Origin: Conexibacter sp. CPCC 205762
Lineage (GTDB): Bacteria; Actinomycetota; Thermoleophilia; Solirubrobacterales; Solirubrobacteraceae
NCBI RefSeq assembly: GCF_030646155.1
Contig: NZ_JAUTDN010000003.1
Span: 248,001 to 312,000, forward strand
Direction: 5' to 3'
Length of the DNA: 64,000 nt
The position numbers were made by a program, and so were the translations under genes. Below, piece by piece: positions 8,328-16,602 of the stretch. The notes under the pieces are model-generated. The model was not told the origin of the DNA, made no database searches, and saw only the letters and a list, made by a program, of their open reading frames with translations. Position 1 is the stretch's first letter; every line of letters starts with the position of its first letter.

Positions 8328-8705
8328 ATGCACCTCGCCCGCTACGACGAGCTGACCCCGTACGTCACCGCCGACGGCTCGACGATCCGCGAGTGGGCCG
8401 GGCCCGGCTACTCGCCGGCGCAGAATCAGTCGCTCGCGGAGGCGACGCTGCCGCCCGGCGGCGCGACGATCGCCCACTACCACCCGCTGGCCGAGGAGCT
8501 GTACCTGTTCAGAGCCGGGCGCGGGCGGCTGCGCGTCGGCGACGAGGAGCGCGACGTCCAGCCCGGCGACTGCGTCGTGATCCCGCCCGGCACCGTCCAC
8601 AAGCTCTGGAACACGGGCGACGACGAGCTCCAGCTCGTCTGCGCCTGCTCCCCGGCCTACGCGCACGAGGACACGATCCTCGTCGAGGACATGCCAACCA
8701 CATAA
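8328..8705 (+). CDS. Cupin-domain protein
   Basis: A 125-residue single-domain cupin_2 protein. The two cupin motifs are present: GGATIAHYHPLAEELYLFRAG (His, His, Glu as metal ligands) around residues 44-64, and PGDCVVIPPGTVHKLWN with the last histidine around residues 80-96. It is presumably a small metal-binding enzyme or sensor; no substrate can be assigned. It is divergent from the tetR-led lipid operon and shares its promoter region, so common control is possible. Confidence 0.85.
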   Translation: MHLARYDELTPYVTADGSTIREWAGPGYSPAQNQSLAEATLPPGGATIAHYHPLAEELYLFRAGRGRLRVGDEERDVQPGDCVVIPPGTVHKLWNTGDDELQLVCACSPAYAHEDTILVEDMPTT

Positions 8706-8731
8706 CGGTCCGTTGAGAGTAGGGTGCGCAG

Positions 8732-9124
8732 ATGCCCCGACTGCTCGCCCTGCTCGCGCTCGCGACGACCGTCGCCGCAGCGCTGCTCACCGCCTCCGCC
8801 GCGACCGGCTCCGCCGCCTCGGCCCCCGCCTGCCGCAACCTCGCCGTGCCGAGCGGCCTGCGCGCCGCCTTGACGCGCGCCCACGACCACCCGCGTGACG
8901 GCGCGATCGGCAGAGGCTCGCTCTACTACGGCAGCTGCGGCGGGACCCGCTACGCGATCGCCTCCTTCTCGAAAGCGCTCGCCGACCAGCCGGAGAAGTT
9001 CCGCAAGCTGCCCGGCAAGGCGTGGAGAGACATGGGCGACGGCTTCGAGGACGGCTGCGCCGCCGGCCCGCGCTGGCCGATCCCGAAGCCGCTCGTGCGC
9101 CTCTGGGGCACCTGCAAGCGCTAG
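8732..9124 (+). CDS. Small secreted protein of unknown function
   Basis: A 130-residue protein with a clear Sec signal peptide (MPRLLALLALATTVAAALL, then an Ala/Ser-rich cleavage region ending near SAASA). The mature part is about 100 residues with four cysteines (PACRNL, GSCGG, DGCAAG, GTCKR), compatible with two disulfides outside the cell. I do not recognise the family. The central RYAIASFSKALADQPEKF segment looks globular. It lies 26 nt after the cupin gene on the same strand. Confidence 0.7.
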   Translation: MPRLLALLALATTVAAALLTASAATGSAASAPACRNLAVPSGLRAALTRAHDHPRDGAIGRGSLYYGSCGGTRYAIASFSKALADQPEKFRKLPGKAWRDMGDGFEDGCAAGPRWPIPKPLVRLWGTCKR

Positions 9125-9144
9125 CCGAGCGCGACGGCCGCGCC

Positions 9145-9268
9145 TTACCGCCGACGCAGCGCCCGCCCGATCGCGGCGCCGTCGCCGGGCCGGCAGCGCA
9201 CGCCCTCACCGCTGACGCAACGCCCGCCCGATCGCGGCGGCGACGTGGTCGGGCCGATAGCGCACGTC
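9145..9268. repeat. Tandem duplication of the DUF559 gene's 3' end
   Basis: Positions 9145-9204 repeat 9206-9268, the last codons of the minus-strand DUF559 gene. The first 33 bases differ at three positions and the copy even ends in its own stop (TAA versus TGA). Translated on the minus strand, the copy reads RCRPGDGAAIGRALRRR against RYRPDHVAAAIGRALRQR in the gene. The extra copy lies beyond the gene's stop codon and is not translated with it. Confidence 0.8.
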
Positions 9269-10126
9269 GTAGTGGGTGAAGCGCAGCACGGTCCAGCCGA
9301 GCAGCGTCAGGCGGTTGCTCTTCGCGCGGTCGCGCTGGAAGGCGCCGCGGCCGCGGTGGAACTCCCAGCCGTCGGTCTCGACGATCACGCCGGCCGCGCG
9401 CCAGCAGGCGTCGACCTCCTCACCCGCGACGTCGGCGTTCAGCTCGGCCGGCGGCAGCCCGTGCGTGCGCACGAGCCGGCGCAGCAGCAGCTCCAGCTGT
9501 TCGCGGGTGAGCTGCGCGCCGCGCCGCGCGTGCTCGGCGAGCGCGGCGGAGAGGCGCGCGTGCGCCGGTCCGGGCCGCGTCGCGCTGCGAGCAAGCGCCC
9601 GCTCGGTGGCGGCGAGGTCGAACCGCTGCGCGCGCTCGGCGGCCGCGAGCGTCCGCAGCAGCCGCTCGTGGTCGAGCAGGTCACCGAGGTCGACGAGCGT
9701 GCGCGCGACGGTCGTGACCGGGATCCGCTCGACCGCGGTGACCTCCTCGTGCGCCACCGCCCGCCGCGCGAAGACCCGCAGCCGCTCGTCTCCGCGCGCG
9801 TCGCCCGGCGCCGTCACCTCGATCCGCGTGCCGCCGAACTGCCCCAGCCCGTGCAGGTTGGCCGCGTCGCGATGCGACAGCACCGCCCCCGCCCCGGCAG
9901 CCAGCACCCCGCCCATCCAGCGCCCGTCGCGCGTGAGCCTGACGTGCCCGACGGCATAGACGCCGCGGTGGAGGCGGATCAGGAGGCCGCGGCGGATGCG
10001 GGCCTCGATCGCGCCACGCCCAGCGCCCGCGGCAGTCAACTGACGCCTGGCGACGACCCCGTACTGCTCATCCGCCAGCCTCGCCAGCAGCGCGTCGAGC
10101 GGAAGTTTGCGGCTGAGTACATCCAT
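9206..10126 (-). CDS. DUF559-domain protein with AbiEi-like N-terminal winged helix
   Basis: A 306-residue protein. Residues 15-60 (LADEQYGVVARRQLTAAG...GLLIRLHRGVYAV) resemble the winged-helix N-terminus of AbiEi-type antitoxin-like proteins. Residues 225-295 form a DUF559 (Vsr/restriction-endonuclease-like) domain with EVDACWRAAGVIVETDG, EFH, RDRAK and GWTVLRFTHYDV. DNA binding and nuclease activity are therefore plausible but unproven; such genes are abundant in actinobacteria without a known role. No toxin-like partner is adjacent. A 43-bp inverted repeat covers its start codon, and its 3' end is duplicated downstream. Confidence 0.82.
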   Translation of the reverse strand: MDVLSRKLPLDALLARLADEQYGVVARRQLTAAGAGRGAIEARIRRGLLIRLHRGVYAVGHVRLTRDGRWMGGVLAAGAGAVLSHRDAANLHGLGQFGGTRIEVTAPGDARGDERLRVFARRAVAHEEVTAVERIPVTTVARTLVDLGDLLDHERLLRTLAAAERAQRFDLAATERALARSATRPGPAHARLSAALAEHARRGAQLTREQLELLLRRLVRTHGLPPAELNADVAGEEVDACWRAAGVIVETDGWEFHRGRGAFQRDRAKSNRLTLLGWTVLRFTHYDVRYRPDHVAAAIGRALRQR

Positions 10127-10147
10127 CTGATGTACAGAGCCGCAAAC
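10105..10147 (-). promoter_or_regulatory. Long inverted repeat spanning the start codon of the DUF559 gene
   Basis: Two 19-nt arms flank a 5-nt loop: outer GTTTGCGGCT/AGCCGCAAAC (10105-10114, 10138-10147) and inner GTACATC/GATGTAC (10117-10123, 10129-10135), with only the two bases between them unpaired. The ATG start codon is in the loop. It could be an operator for the gene's own winged-helix domain or an RNA hairpin that controls translation. Confidence 0.7.
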
Positions 10148-10183
10148 TAGCCGGGGTTCGCCCCGCCCCCGGGAGGCGGCCGG

Positions 10184-11176
10184 TCAGCCGTCGTCCTGGC
10201 GGAAGGCCCAGCGGACTTCTTCGACGCTGAGGCCGCTGGCGACGCAGGCCAGCAGCTTCATGCGGGCGGCCTGGGGGGAGAGGAAGCCGACGGGGATGAT
10301 CGCGGTGTCGCGCAGGTCCTGCTCGGAGCCGGCGTAGCCGTAGGTGCTCTGGAGGACGACGCCGCGCTCGGGGCGGCAGTAGGCGATGATCGGGATCCGC
10401 TCGGCGGCCTCGGCCCACAGCTCCAGCAGCGGCGGCGCGAGGTGGCCGGCGCCGAGCGTGCCGATCACGACGCCGTCGGGCTCGGTGCCCAGCACGGCGC
10501 GCGCGAGCGTGCCGTCGTCGCCGGCACCGGTCGGGACCACATGCACGCGCTTGGCCAGCTCCGGCGGATCCAGCGGCGGGTTGCGCGGCAGGCGCGACCA
10601 GATCGTCGGGTGGCCCTCGGTGACGCGGCCCAGCGGCCCGGTCTGCGGCGAGGAGAAGGCGACCAGCGAGGTCGTGTCGGTCTTGCGGGCGCAGCGGGCG
10701 TGGTGGATCTCGCCGCCGAAGACGACCAGCACGCCCATCCCGGACGCCTCCTCCGAAGCCGCCACCGAGACGGCGTCGAGCAGGTTGGCGGGGCCGTCGG
10801 CGCCGGCGGCGGTCGCCGGGCGGATCGCGCCGGTGAAGACGATCGGCGCCTCGGCGTCGTGGATCACGTCGCACAGCATCGCCGTCTCCTCCAGCGAGTC
10901 GGTGCCGTGCGTGACGACGACGCCGATGCCGCGGCGGGCGGCGTCGCGCGCCTGGCGGCAGACGTTGAGCATGTCCTCCAGCGTCAGGTGGGCGCTCGGC
11001 TTGTTGACGACGTCGATCGCCTCGAGCACGTGGTCGCCGTCGGCCAGCTGCGGGACGGCGGCGACCATCGCGGCGGCGTCGAGCTGCGGCGTCGCCCCGG
11101 CCGGACCTCCCATCGCGATCGTGCCGCCGGCGGTGAGGATGCGCACGCGGCGCGAAGCGGGGGGACGTGAGGCCAT
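10184..11176 (-). CDS. L-asparaginase (type I/II fold)
   Basis: A 330-residue asparaginase that hydrolyses L-asparagine to aspartate and ammonium. Both active-site signatures are present: ILTAGGTIAM near the N-terminus (first catalytic Thr) and GVVVTHGTDSLEETA near residue 90 (second Thr, Asp, and the downstream region with Lys as in RKTDTTSL). No signal peptide is seen, so it is cytoplasmic. It starts 9 nt after the ammonium transporter stop, which links ammonium release and ammonium uptake in one operon. Confidence 0.92.
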   Translation of the reverse strand: MASRPPASRRVRILTAGGTIAMGGPAGATPQLDAAAMVAAVPQLADGDHVLEAIDVVNKPSAHLTLEDMLNVCRQARDAARRGIGVVVTHGTDSLEETAMLCDVIHDAEAPIVFTGAIRPATAAGADGPANLLDAVSVAASEEASGMGVLVVFGGEIHHARCARKTDTTSLVAFSSPQTGPLGRVTEGHPTIWSRLPRNPPLDPPELAKRVHVVPTGAGDDGTLARAVLGTEPDGVVIGTLGAGHLAPPLLELWAEAAERIPIIAYCRPERGVVLQSTYGYAGSEQDLRDTAIIPVGFLSPQAARMKLLACVASGLSVEEVRWAFRQDDG

Positions 11177-11185
11177 CAGGCCAAT

Positions 11186-12526
11186 CTAGCGAGCCGACTC
11201 GCCGACCAGCTCACTGCCGACGATGAACTGCTCCGGATATCCGTACATCCCGTGCTCCACGAGGTCGAGCCCCTCGTCCTCCTCGTCCTCGGTCACACGC
11301 AGGCCGAAGACGGCCTTGATCAGCGCGAAGGTGACGTACGAGATCGAGAAGACGAGCGTGAAGGCGATCAGGACGCCGAGCGCCTGCACCCCCAGCTGCT
11401 CGAACGAGCCGTTGTAGATCAGCCCCGCCTGGCCCGGCGCGCCGGGCGCGTCGGCCAGCCGCGGGGCGGCGAAGATGCCGCACGAGAGCGTTCCCCAGAT
11501 GCCGGCGACGCCATGCGCCGAGAGCGCGCCGACCGGGTCGTCGAGGACGCGGTCGATCGCCAGCACCGAGACGACGACGAGCGCGCCGGCGACGACGCCG
11601 ATCAGCGGCGCCGCCCACAGCTCGACGAAGCCGCAGGGGGCGGTGATCGCGACCAGCGCGCCGATCGCGCCGTTGCCGAGCATGCCGACGTCCATCCTGC
11701 GCGTCAGCAGCGTCACCATCACGCCGGCGCCGATCACGCCGGCGGCGGCGGCGATGTTGGTCGCGAGCGCGACCTCGGCGAAGCGGGCGCCCTCGGTCGA
11801 CAGCGTCGAGCCGGCGTTGAAGCCGAACCAGCCGAGCCAGAGGATCAGCACGCCGACGCCGAACATCGGCATCGAGTGGCCGGGGATCGCGCGCGGCCGG
11901 CCGTCGGGGCCGTACTTGCCGCGGCGCGGGCCGAGCAGCAGCAGCGCCGCCAAGCCGCCGGTCGCGCCGGTCAGGTGGACGACGGTCGAGCCGGCGAAGT
12001 CCTGCATGCCGGAGCCGATCTCGCCGAGCAGGCCGCCGCCGAAGATCCAGTGCGCGACGAGCGGGTAGATCACGGCCGCGAAGACGACCGCGTAGATCGG
12101 GTAGGCGACGAAGCGGATCCGCTCCAGCGTCGTGCCCCAGACGATCGCGAGCGAGACGGCGCAGAAGACCATCTGGAACAGCACGAAGCCGGTGTCGGCC
12201 GGCGTCACCGGGCCGGCTATCGGGCTGCCGGGCGAGAGCGTCTGCCCGACGTGCAGGAAGAAGCCGGAGTCGCCCATCAGCAGCCCGCCGCCGCCGAACG
12301 CGAGCGCGAAGCCGCAGATCCACCAGACGACCGACGCGATCGAGAAGTTCATCAGCACCTTCGCGACGACCGCGCCGGCGTTCTTGCCGCGCGAGAAGCC
12401 GATCTCGACGCAGGCGAAGCCGGCCTGCATGAACATCACCAGCACCGCCGCGACGACGATCCAGAGCGCGTCGAGGTCGATCGTGACGCTGCCGAGCGTG
12501 CGCGCGGCGAACGGCAGCTCGCTCAT
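11186..12526 (-). CDS. amt: Ammonium transporter (Amt/MEP family)
   Basis: A 446-residue membrane protein with about eleven hydrophobic helices. Family landmarks are FVLFQMVFCAVSLAIVWG, the pore histidine segment STVVHLTGATGGLAALLLLG, WLGWFGFNAGST, and GALSAHGVAGIWGTL with the second pore histidine. The acidic C-terminal tail (TEDEEDEGLDLVEHG) is the cytoplasmic extension typical of actinobacterial Amt proteins. The start ATG lies in a 4-nt overlap with the upstream c-di-GMP gene. No glnK (PII) gene is next to it, which is the more common arrangement. Confidence 0.94.
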   Translation of the reverse strand: MSELPFAARTLGSVTIDLDALWIVVAAVLVMFMQAGFACVEIGFSRGKNAGAVVAKVLMNFSIASVVWWICGFALAFGGGGLLMGDSGFFLHVGQTLSPGSPIAGPVTPADTGFVLFQMVFCAVSLAIVWGTTLERIRFVAYPIYAVVFAAVIYPLVAHWIFGGGLLGEIGSGMQDFAGSTVVHLTGATGGLAALLLLGPRRGKYGPDGRPRAIPGHSMPMFGVGVLILWLGWFGFNAGSTLSTEGARFAEVALATNIAAAAGVIGAGVMVTLLTRRMDVGMLGNGAIGALVAITAPCGFVELWAAPLIGVVAGALVVVSVLAIDRVLDDPVGALSAHGVAGIWGTLSCGIFAAPRLADAPGAPGQAGLIYNGSFEQLGVQALGVLIAFTLVFSISYVTFALIKAVFGLRVTEDEEDEGLDLVEHGMYGYPEQFIVGSELVGESAR

Positions 12527-14739
12527 GCCCCGGCCCTGCCGACCTGCGCCGGGCTGCGGTCGAGCTGCTCCGGCGGGACCGGCCGGCCGAGCAGGAAGCC
12601 CTGCACGAGCGGGGCGCCGTGCTGCTGCAGCAGCTCCAGCTGCGCGCGCTCCTCGACGCCCTCGACGACGGTCGTCATCCCGAGCGCGGTGCCGAGCTCC
12701 AGCACGGCGGCGACGATCGCGGTCGAGCCGGGATCCTCCGGCACGCGTCTGAGAAAGGAGCGGTCGACCTTCAGCACCTGCACCGGCAGGTCGCGCAGGC
12801 GCGCGAGCGAGGAGTGGCCGCTGCCGAAGTCGTCGATCGCGATCGCGAGGCCGGCGTCGTGCAGCTCGTCCAGCAGCGAGCTGTCGCGGCGCTCGTCGGA
12901 GAGCACGGCGCTCTCGGTCAGCTCGGCGCAGAACTGGCCGGGCGGCAGGCCGTGGCGGGCGATCGCCTCGGCGATCGTGGCGACGAGGTCGGGCTGGCGC
13001 AGCTGGCGCGGCGAGAGGTTGAAGCAGAGCCGCGGGCGGAAGCCCTCGCGCGCCCACTCGGCCGCCTGGCGGCAGAGCGCCTCGACGACCCAGGCGCCGA
13101 TCCCCTCGATCAGCCCGGTCTCCTCCGCGACGGGGATGAAGCCGGCCGGCGAGACGAGCCCGTGCTCGGGGTCCTCCCAGCGCACGAGCGCCTCGACCGC
13201 CTCCAGCTCGCCGTCGTCGACGCGGTATATCGGCTGGAAGTGGAGGCGCAGCTCGTCGCCGTCGATCGCGCGTCGCAGGCGGCTGGTGAGGTCGAGCCGC
13301 TCGCGCGCCTCGGAGGCGCCGCGCTCGTAGAAGGCGACCGCGCCGCCGCCGCCGCGCTTGGCCTGCTGCATCGCCAGGTCGGCCTGCTTGAAGAGCGCGT
13401 CGGCGCTGTTGGCGTGGCCGGGGAAGAGCGCGATCCCGATCGAGGCGCCGATGTGGAACTCGGCGCCGGCGACCGCGAACGGCCGCGCCAGCGCCTCCAT
13501 GATGCGGTCGCCGGCCAGCTGCGCGACGACCTGCGCGTCCTCGGCGCCGCAGTCGAGCAGCAGCAGGAACTCGTCGCCGCCCTGACGCGCGAGCACGTCG
13601 CCGGCGCGCGTCAGCGCCGCGACCCGCTGGGCCGTCTCGCGCAGGACGGCGTCGCCGCTGCCGTGGCCGAGCGAGTCGTTGATCAGCTTGAAGTTGTCGA
13701 GCCCGACCTGCACGAGCGCGACGGCGCCGCCGGTGCGGCGGGCGCGCGCGAGGTCGCGCTGCAGCTGCTCCTCCAGCAGCGCGCGATTGGCGAGCCCGGT
13801 GAGGCGATCGTGGTGGGCGAGGTAGGCGAGCTGCGCCTCCGCGCGACGGCGCTCGGTGACGTCCTCGCCGGAGCGCAGGACCGAGGTGACGTTGCCGTCG
13901 GCGTCGCGCACGACCGCGTTGCGCCAGGCGATCTTGCGCTCCTCGCCGTCCTTCGTCAGCAGGAAGGTCTCGTGCCGCTCCTCCGGCAGCTCCTCGCCGG
14001 CGGCGAGCATCCGCAGGATCTCGCGCGCCTCGGCGCGGTCGCCGGCCGGGACGACCGTCTCGTACCAGTCGCGGCCGACCAGCTCGTGCTCGGCGAAGCC
14101 GAGCAGCTCGCAGCCCTGGCGGTTGACCAGCTCGACGCGGCCGGCCGGGTCGAGCACGACGACCAGCTGCGAGACGACCTCGAGGTAGCGCTGCGCGCGG
14201 TCGCGCTCCTCGCGCAGGCGGCGGGCGCCCTCGACCGAGGCGGTCACGTCGGCGACGGTCGCGACGACGCCCTGCCTGCTGGTGCCGTGCGCGCCGCCGA
14301 TCGGGCGCGCGAGGATCGTGATCCAGCGCTCGGCGCCGCCGGGCGCGGTGCGGCGCAGCGTCGCGCGGACCGGCGCGCCCTGGCGCAGCGCGCGCCGCGG
14401 CGGGTTGTCGTGGCCGGAGAGCGGCTTGCCGTTGTCGTAGCGCAGGCCGGCGCTGGTGAACGGCGTGCCCGCGGTCATGTCGTCGGTCGTGACGCCGAGG
14501 ATCCGCAGCGCGCTCGCGTTCCAGCTCAGCGGCGCGAGGTCGGAGTCGAGCACGACGACGCCCTCCTCGAGCCCGTCGACGACCGCGCGCGAGAGCCGCT
14601 CGGCCGCGCGCAGCGCCTGCCGCGCCCGCTGTTGCGGGGCAGCGTCGACCACCAGGCCGCGGCTGACCAATTGCCCGCCGCGCTTCTTGGCGCGGACGCG
14701 CTCCCCAAACGGTGAGCTGAAGCTCGGACGCAAGCTCAT
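12523..14739 (-). CDS. PAS-PAS-GGDEF-EAL protein (c-di-GMP turnover)
   Basis: A 738-residue cytoplasmic signalling protein. Two PAS domains occupy about residues 47-170 and 180-300 (LLGFAEHELVGRDW is in the second). GGDEF follows at about 305-470 with an intact RQGGDEF active loop and an I-site RAGD exactly five residues before it. EAL comes at 480-730 with EALVRW and DDFGSGHSSL. Both synthesis and hydrolysis of c-di-GMP are therefore possible. It is the first gene of an operon with amt and asparaginase. No transmembrane segment is visible, so a PAS-bound cytoplasmic signal is likely. The ATG at 14739 was chosen because PAS homology begins soon after. Confidence 0.92.
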   Translation of the reverse strand: MSLRPSFSSPFGERVRAKKRGGQLVSRGLVVDAAPQQRARQALRAAERLSRAVVDGLEEGVVVLDSDLAPLSWNASALRILGVTTDDMTAGTPFTSAGLRYDNGKPLSGHDNPPRRALRQGAPVRATLRRTAPGGAERWITILARPIGGAHGTSRQGVVATVADVTASVEGARRLREERDRAQRYLEVVSQLVVVLDPAGRVELVNRQGCELLGFAEHELVGRDWYETVVPAGDRAEAREILRMLAAGEELPEERHETFLLTKDGEERKIAWRNAVVRDADGNVTSVLRSGEDVTERRRAEAQLAYLAHHDRLTGLANRALLEEQLQRDLARARRTGGAVALVQVGLDNFKLINDSLGHGSGDAVLRETAQRVAALTRAGDVLARQGGDEFLLLLDCGAEDAQVVAQLAGDRIMEALARPFAVAGAEFHIGASIGIALFPGHANSADALFKQADLAMQQAKRGGGGAVAFYERGASEARERLDLTSRLRRAIDGDELRLHFQPIYRVDDGELEAVEALVRWEDPEHGLVSPAGFIPVAEETGLIEGIGAWVVEALCRQAAEWAREGFRPRLCFNLSPRQLRQPDLVATIAEAIARHGLPPGQFCAELTESAVLSDERRDSSLLDELHDAGLAIAIDDFGSGHSSLARLRDLPVQVLKVDRSFLRRVPEDPGSTAIVAAVLELGTALGMTTVVEGVEERAQLELLQQHGAPLVQGFLLGRPVPPEQLDRSPAQVGRAGA

Positions 14740-14922
14740 CTCCACGGTCTCTCGACAGAAAAGCGTTTCACTTGAGTCCTGGGCTGCGAGATTCGGGCGG
14801 GAGCGGACATGCGCCAGGACATCGTCGTACCCAAGGTCCGCCCGATGACCACGTCGGGAGACGGGCGGACGAAGCGGGGTAGCCCGCGGCGAGGCCCATC
14901 CAACTTCCAGAGGGAGGAACTC

Positions 14923-16602
14923 ATGAGCCAAGGCTTCCGGGGGAGGAGGCTTGCAGCGCTGTGCTCCGGCGCGCTCGCCGTGACGGCGGTCGCAGCGCCG
15001 GGGGCGCTCGCGCAGCGGCCCGGCGGCGGCGGCCCGACGCCACCGCTCAGATGGAGCGCCTGCGATGCCGCCAGACCCGACGGCCCGCAGTGCGCCACGG
15101 CAACCGTCCCGAAGGACTGGAGCAAGCCGAACCGCGGCACGATCCAGCTGGCGCTGTCGAAGGTCCCCGCGACCGACCAGGCCAACAAGATCGGCTCGCT
15201 GTTCGTCAACTTCGGCGGGCCGGGCGGCGACGCGGCGGCGACCGTCGCGGCGATCGGCGGCGACCTCTTCAGAGGCGTCAACGACCGCTTCGACATCGTC
15301 GGCATGGATCCACGCGGCGTCGGCGACAGCAGACCGTCGATCGACTGCAGATCGAACCAGGAGACCGAGGGCGTCTACGCGCAGCCGTTCGAGACGCCGG
15401 ACACGCTCGACATCCGCGCGATGGTCAGCCGCGACACGCGCTACATCCGCAGATGCCTGGCGCTCAACAGCTCGATCCTGCCGTACGTCTCGACCGCGAA
15501 CGTCGCGCGCGACGTCGACTACCTGCGCGGCGCCGTCGGCGACAGAAGACTGACCTATCTCGGCTTCTCCTACGGCACCTTCCTCGGTGCCACGTACCAG
15601 AGCATGTTCCCGAGCCACGTCCGCGCGATGGTGCTCGACGGCGCGCTCGACCCGGACCAGTACCTCAACGACCCGCTCTCCAGCCTCGACGAGCAGACGG
15701 CCGGCTTCGAGCGCGCGATCGGCCGCTTCCTGCAGGCCTGCGCCGCCGACCAGGCGAACTGCCTCGGCTTCGGCGGCAGCGACCCGTGGGCCGCGCTCGA
15801 CGACCTGATCGCGAGAGCGGCGGTGACGCCGATCCCGGCCAGCAACGGCGACCCGGTCGACGGGCAGGACATCGACGCCGCCGTCACGCAGGCGGTCTAC
15901 TCGAAGGGCCTCTGGCCCGACCTCGCCTACGCGCTCGCGAGAGCGGAGCAGGACAACGACGGCACCGTCCTGCGCGCGATCGACCAGCTCTTCTACGGCG
16001 GACCGGACGAGAACGGGAACTACGACCCGATCACCGACCGCTACTTCACGATCAGCGCCTTGGAGCAGCGCTATCCGCACGACATCGGCACGTTCGTGAA
16101 GGAGGGGCAGCGCTCCTACCAGGACTACGACCACGCCTGGTGGAACCACGGCTACAGCGAGCTGGCATGGGGGCTCTACCCGGTCAAGCCCAACAGCGCC
16201 TTCTACGGCCCGTTCCGCAACCCCAGCAACGACCCGACGACGCTCGTGGTCGGCACCACCTACGACCCGGCGACGCCGTACAAGGAGGCGAAGCGGCTCG
16301 TCAGACAGCTCGGCAACGCGCGCCTGCTGACGATGCGCGGCGACGGCCACACCGCCTACGGCGGCAACTCGACCTGCATCGACGACGCCGTCGACGCCTA
16401 CCTCGAGCAGCTGACGCTGCCCGCGGAGGGGACCAGCTGCAGACAGGAGGTCCCGTTCGAGCAGCCGCCGCCGGAGCCGGCCGCGCCGCAGAGCACGGTC
16501 GCGCCGCAGTCGCTCGCCCAGCGCAGCGGCAGCAGCGAGGCGGCGCGCCTGCAGCGGCTCGCGCGGCTCGCGCCGCACGTCAAGCCGCTGCTGGAGCCCT
16601 AG
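14923..16602 (+). CDS. Secreted alpha/beta hydrolase, tripeptidyl-aminopeptidase (TAP) type
   Basis: A 559-residue exported serine hydrolase of the S33/TAP group that removes short peptides or hydrolyses esters outside the cell. A signal peptide ([23 protein letters not shown]) opens the protein. NFGGPGGDA forms the oxyanion region, GFSYGTF (about residue 215) holds the catalytic serine, TYDPATP the aspartate and GDGHTAY the histidine, and the TAP-like C-terminal domain is present. The start was chosen for its strong ribosome-binding site (GGGAGGAA, 14912 onward) and the signal peptide. Its last 4 nt overlap the convergent CocE-type gene. AGA arginine codons are frequent here. Confidence 0.9.
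   Translation: MSQGFRGRRLAALCSGALAVTAVAAPGALAQRPGGGGPTPPLRWSACDAARPDGPQCATATVPKDWSKPNRGTIQLALSKVPATDQANKIGSLFVNFGGPGGDAAATVAAIGGDLFRGVNDRFDIVGMDPRGVGDSRPSIDCRSNQETEGVYAQPFETPDTLDIRAMVSRDTRYIRRCLALNSSILPYVSTANVARDVDYLRGAVGDRRLTYLGFSYGTFLGATYQSMFPSHVRAMVLDGALDPDQYLNDPLSSLDEQTAGFERAIGRFLQACAADQANCLGFGGSDPWAALDDLIARAAVTPIPASNGDPVDGQDIDAAVTQAVYSKGLWPDLAYALARAEQDNDGTVLRAIDQLFYGGPDENGNYDPITDRYFTISALEQRYPHDIGTFVKEGQRSYQDYDHAWWNHGYSELAWGLYPVKPNSAFYGPFRNPSNDPTTLVVGTTYDPATPYKEAKRLVRQLGNARLLTMRGDGHTAYGGNSTCIDDAVDAYLEQLTLPAEGTSCRQEVPFEQPPPEPAAPQSTVAPQSLAQRSGSSEAARLQRLARLAPHVKPLLEP

Noticed and set aside
9206-10126. Toxin-antitoxin or abortive-infection system based on the AbiEi-like N-terminus.
   Set aside because: No AbiEii-type nucleotidyltransferase next to it; the C-terminus is DUF559. 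Isolated genes of this kind are common.
14809-14922. In-frame extension of the TAP-like hydrolase to an ATG at 14809.
   Set aside because: It would put about 38 polar residues before a clear signal peptide and ignore the strong ribosome-binding site at 14912.
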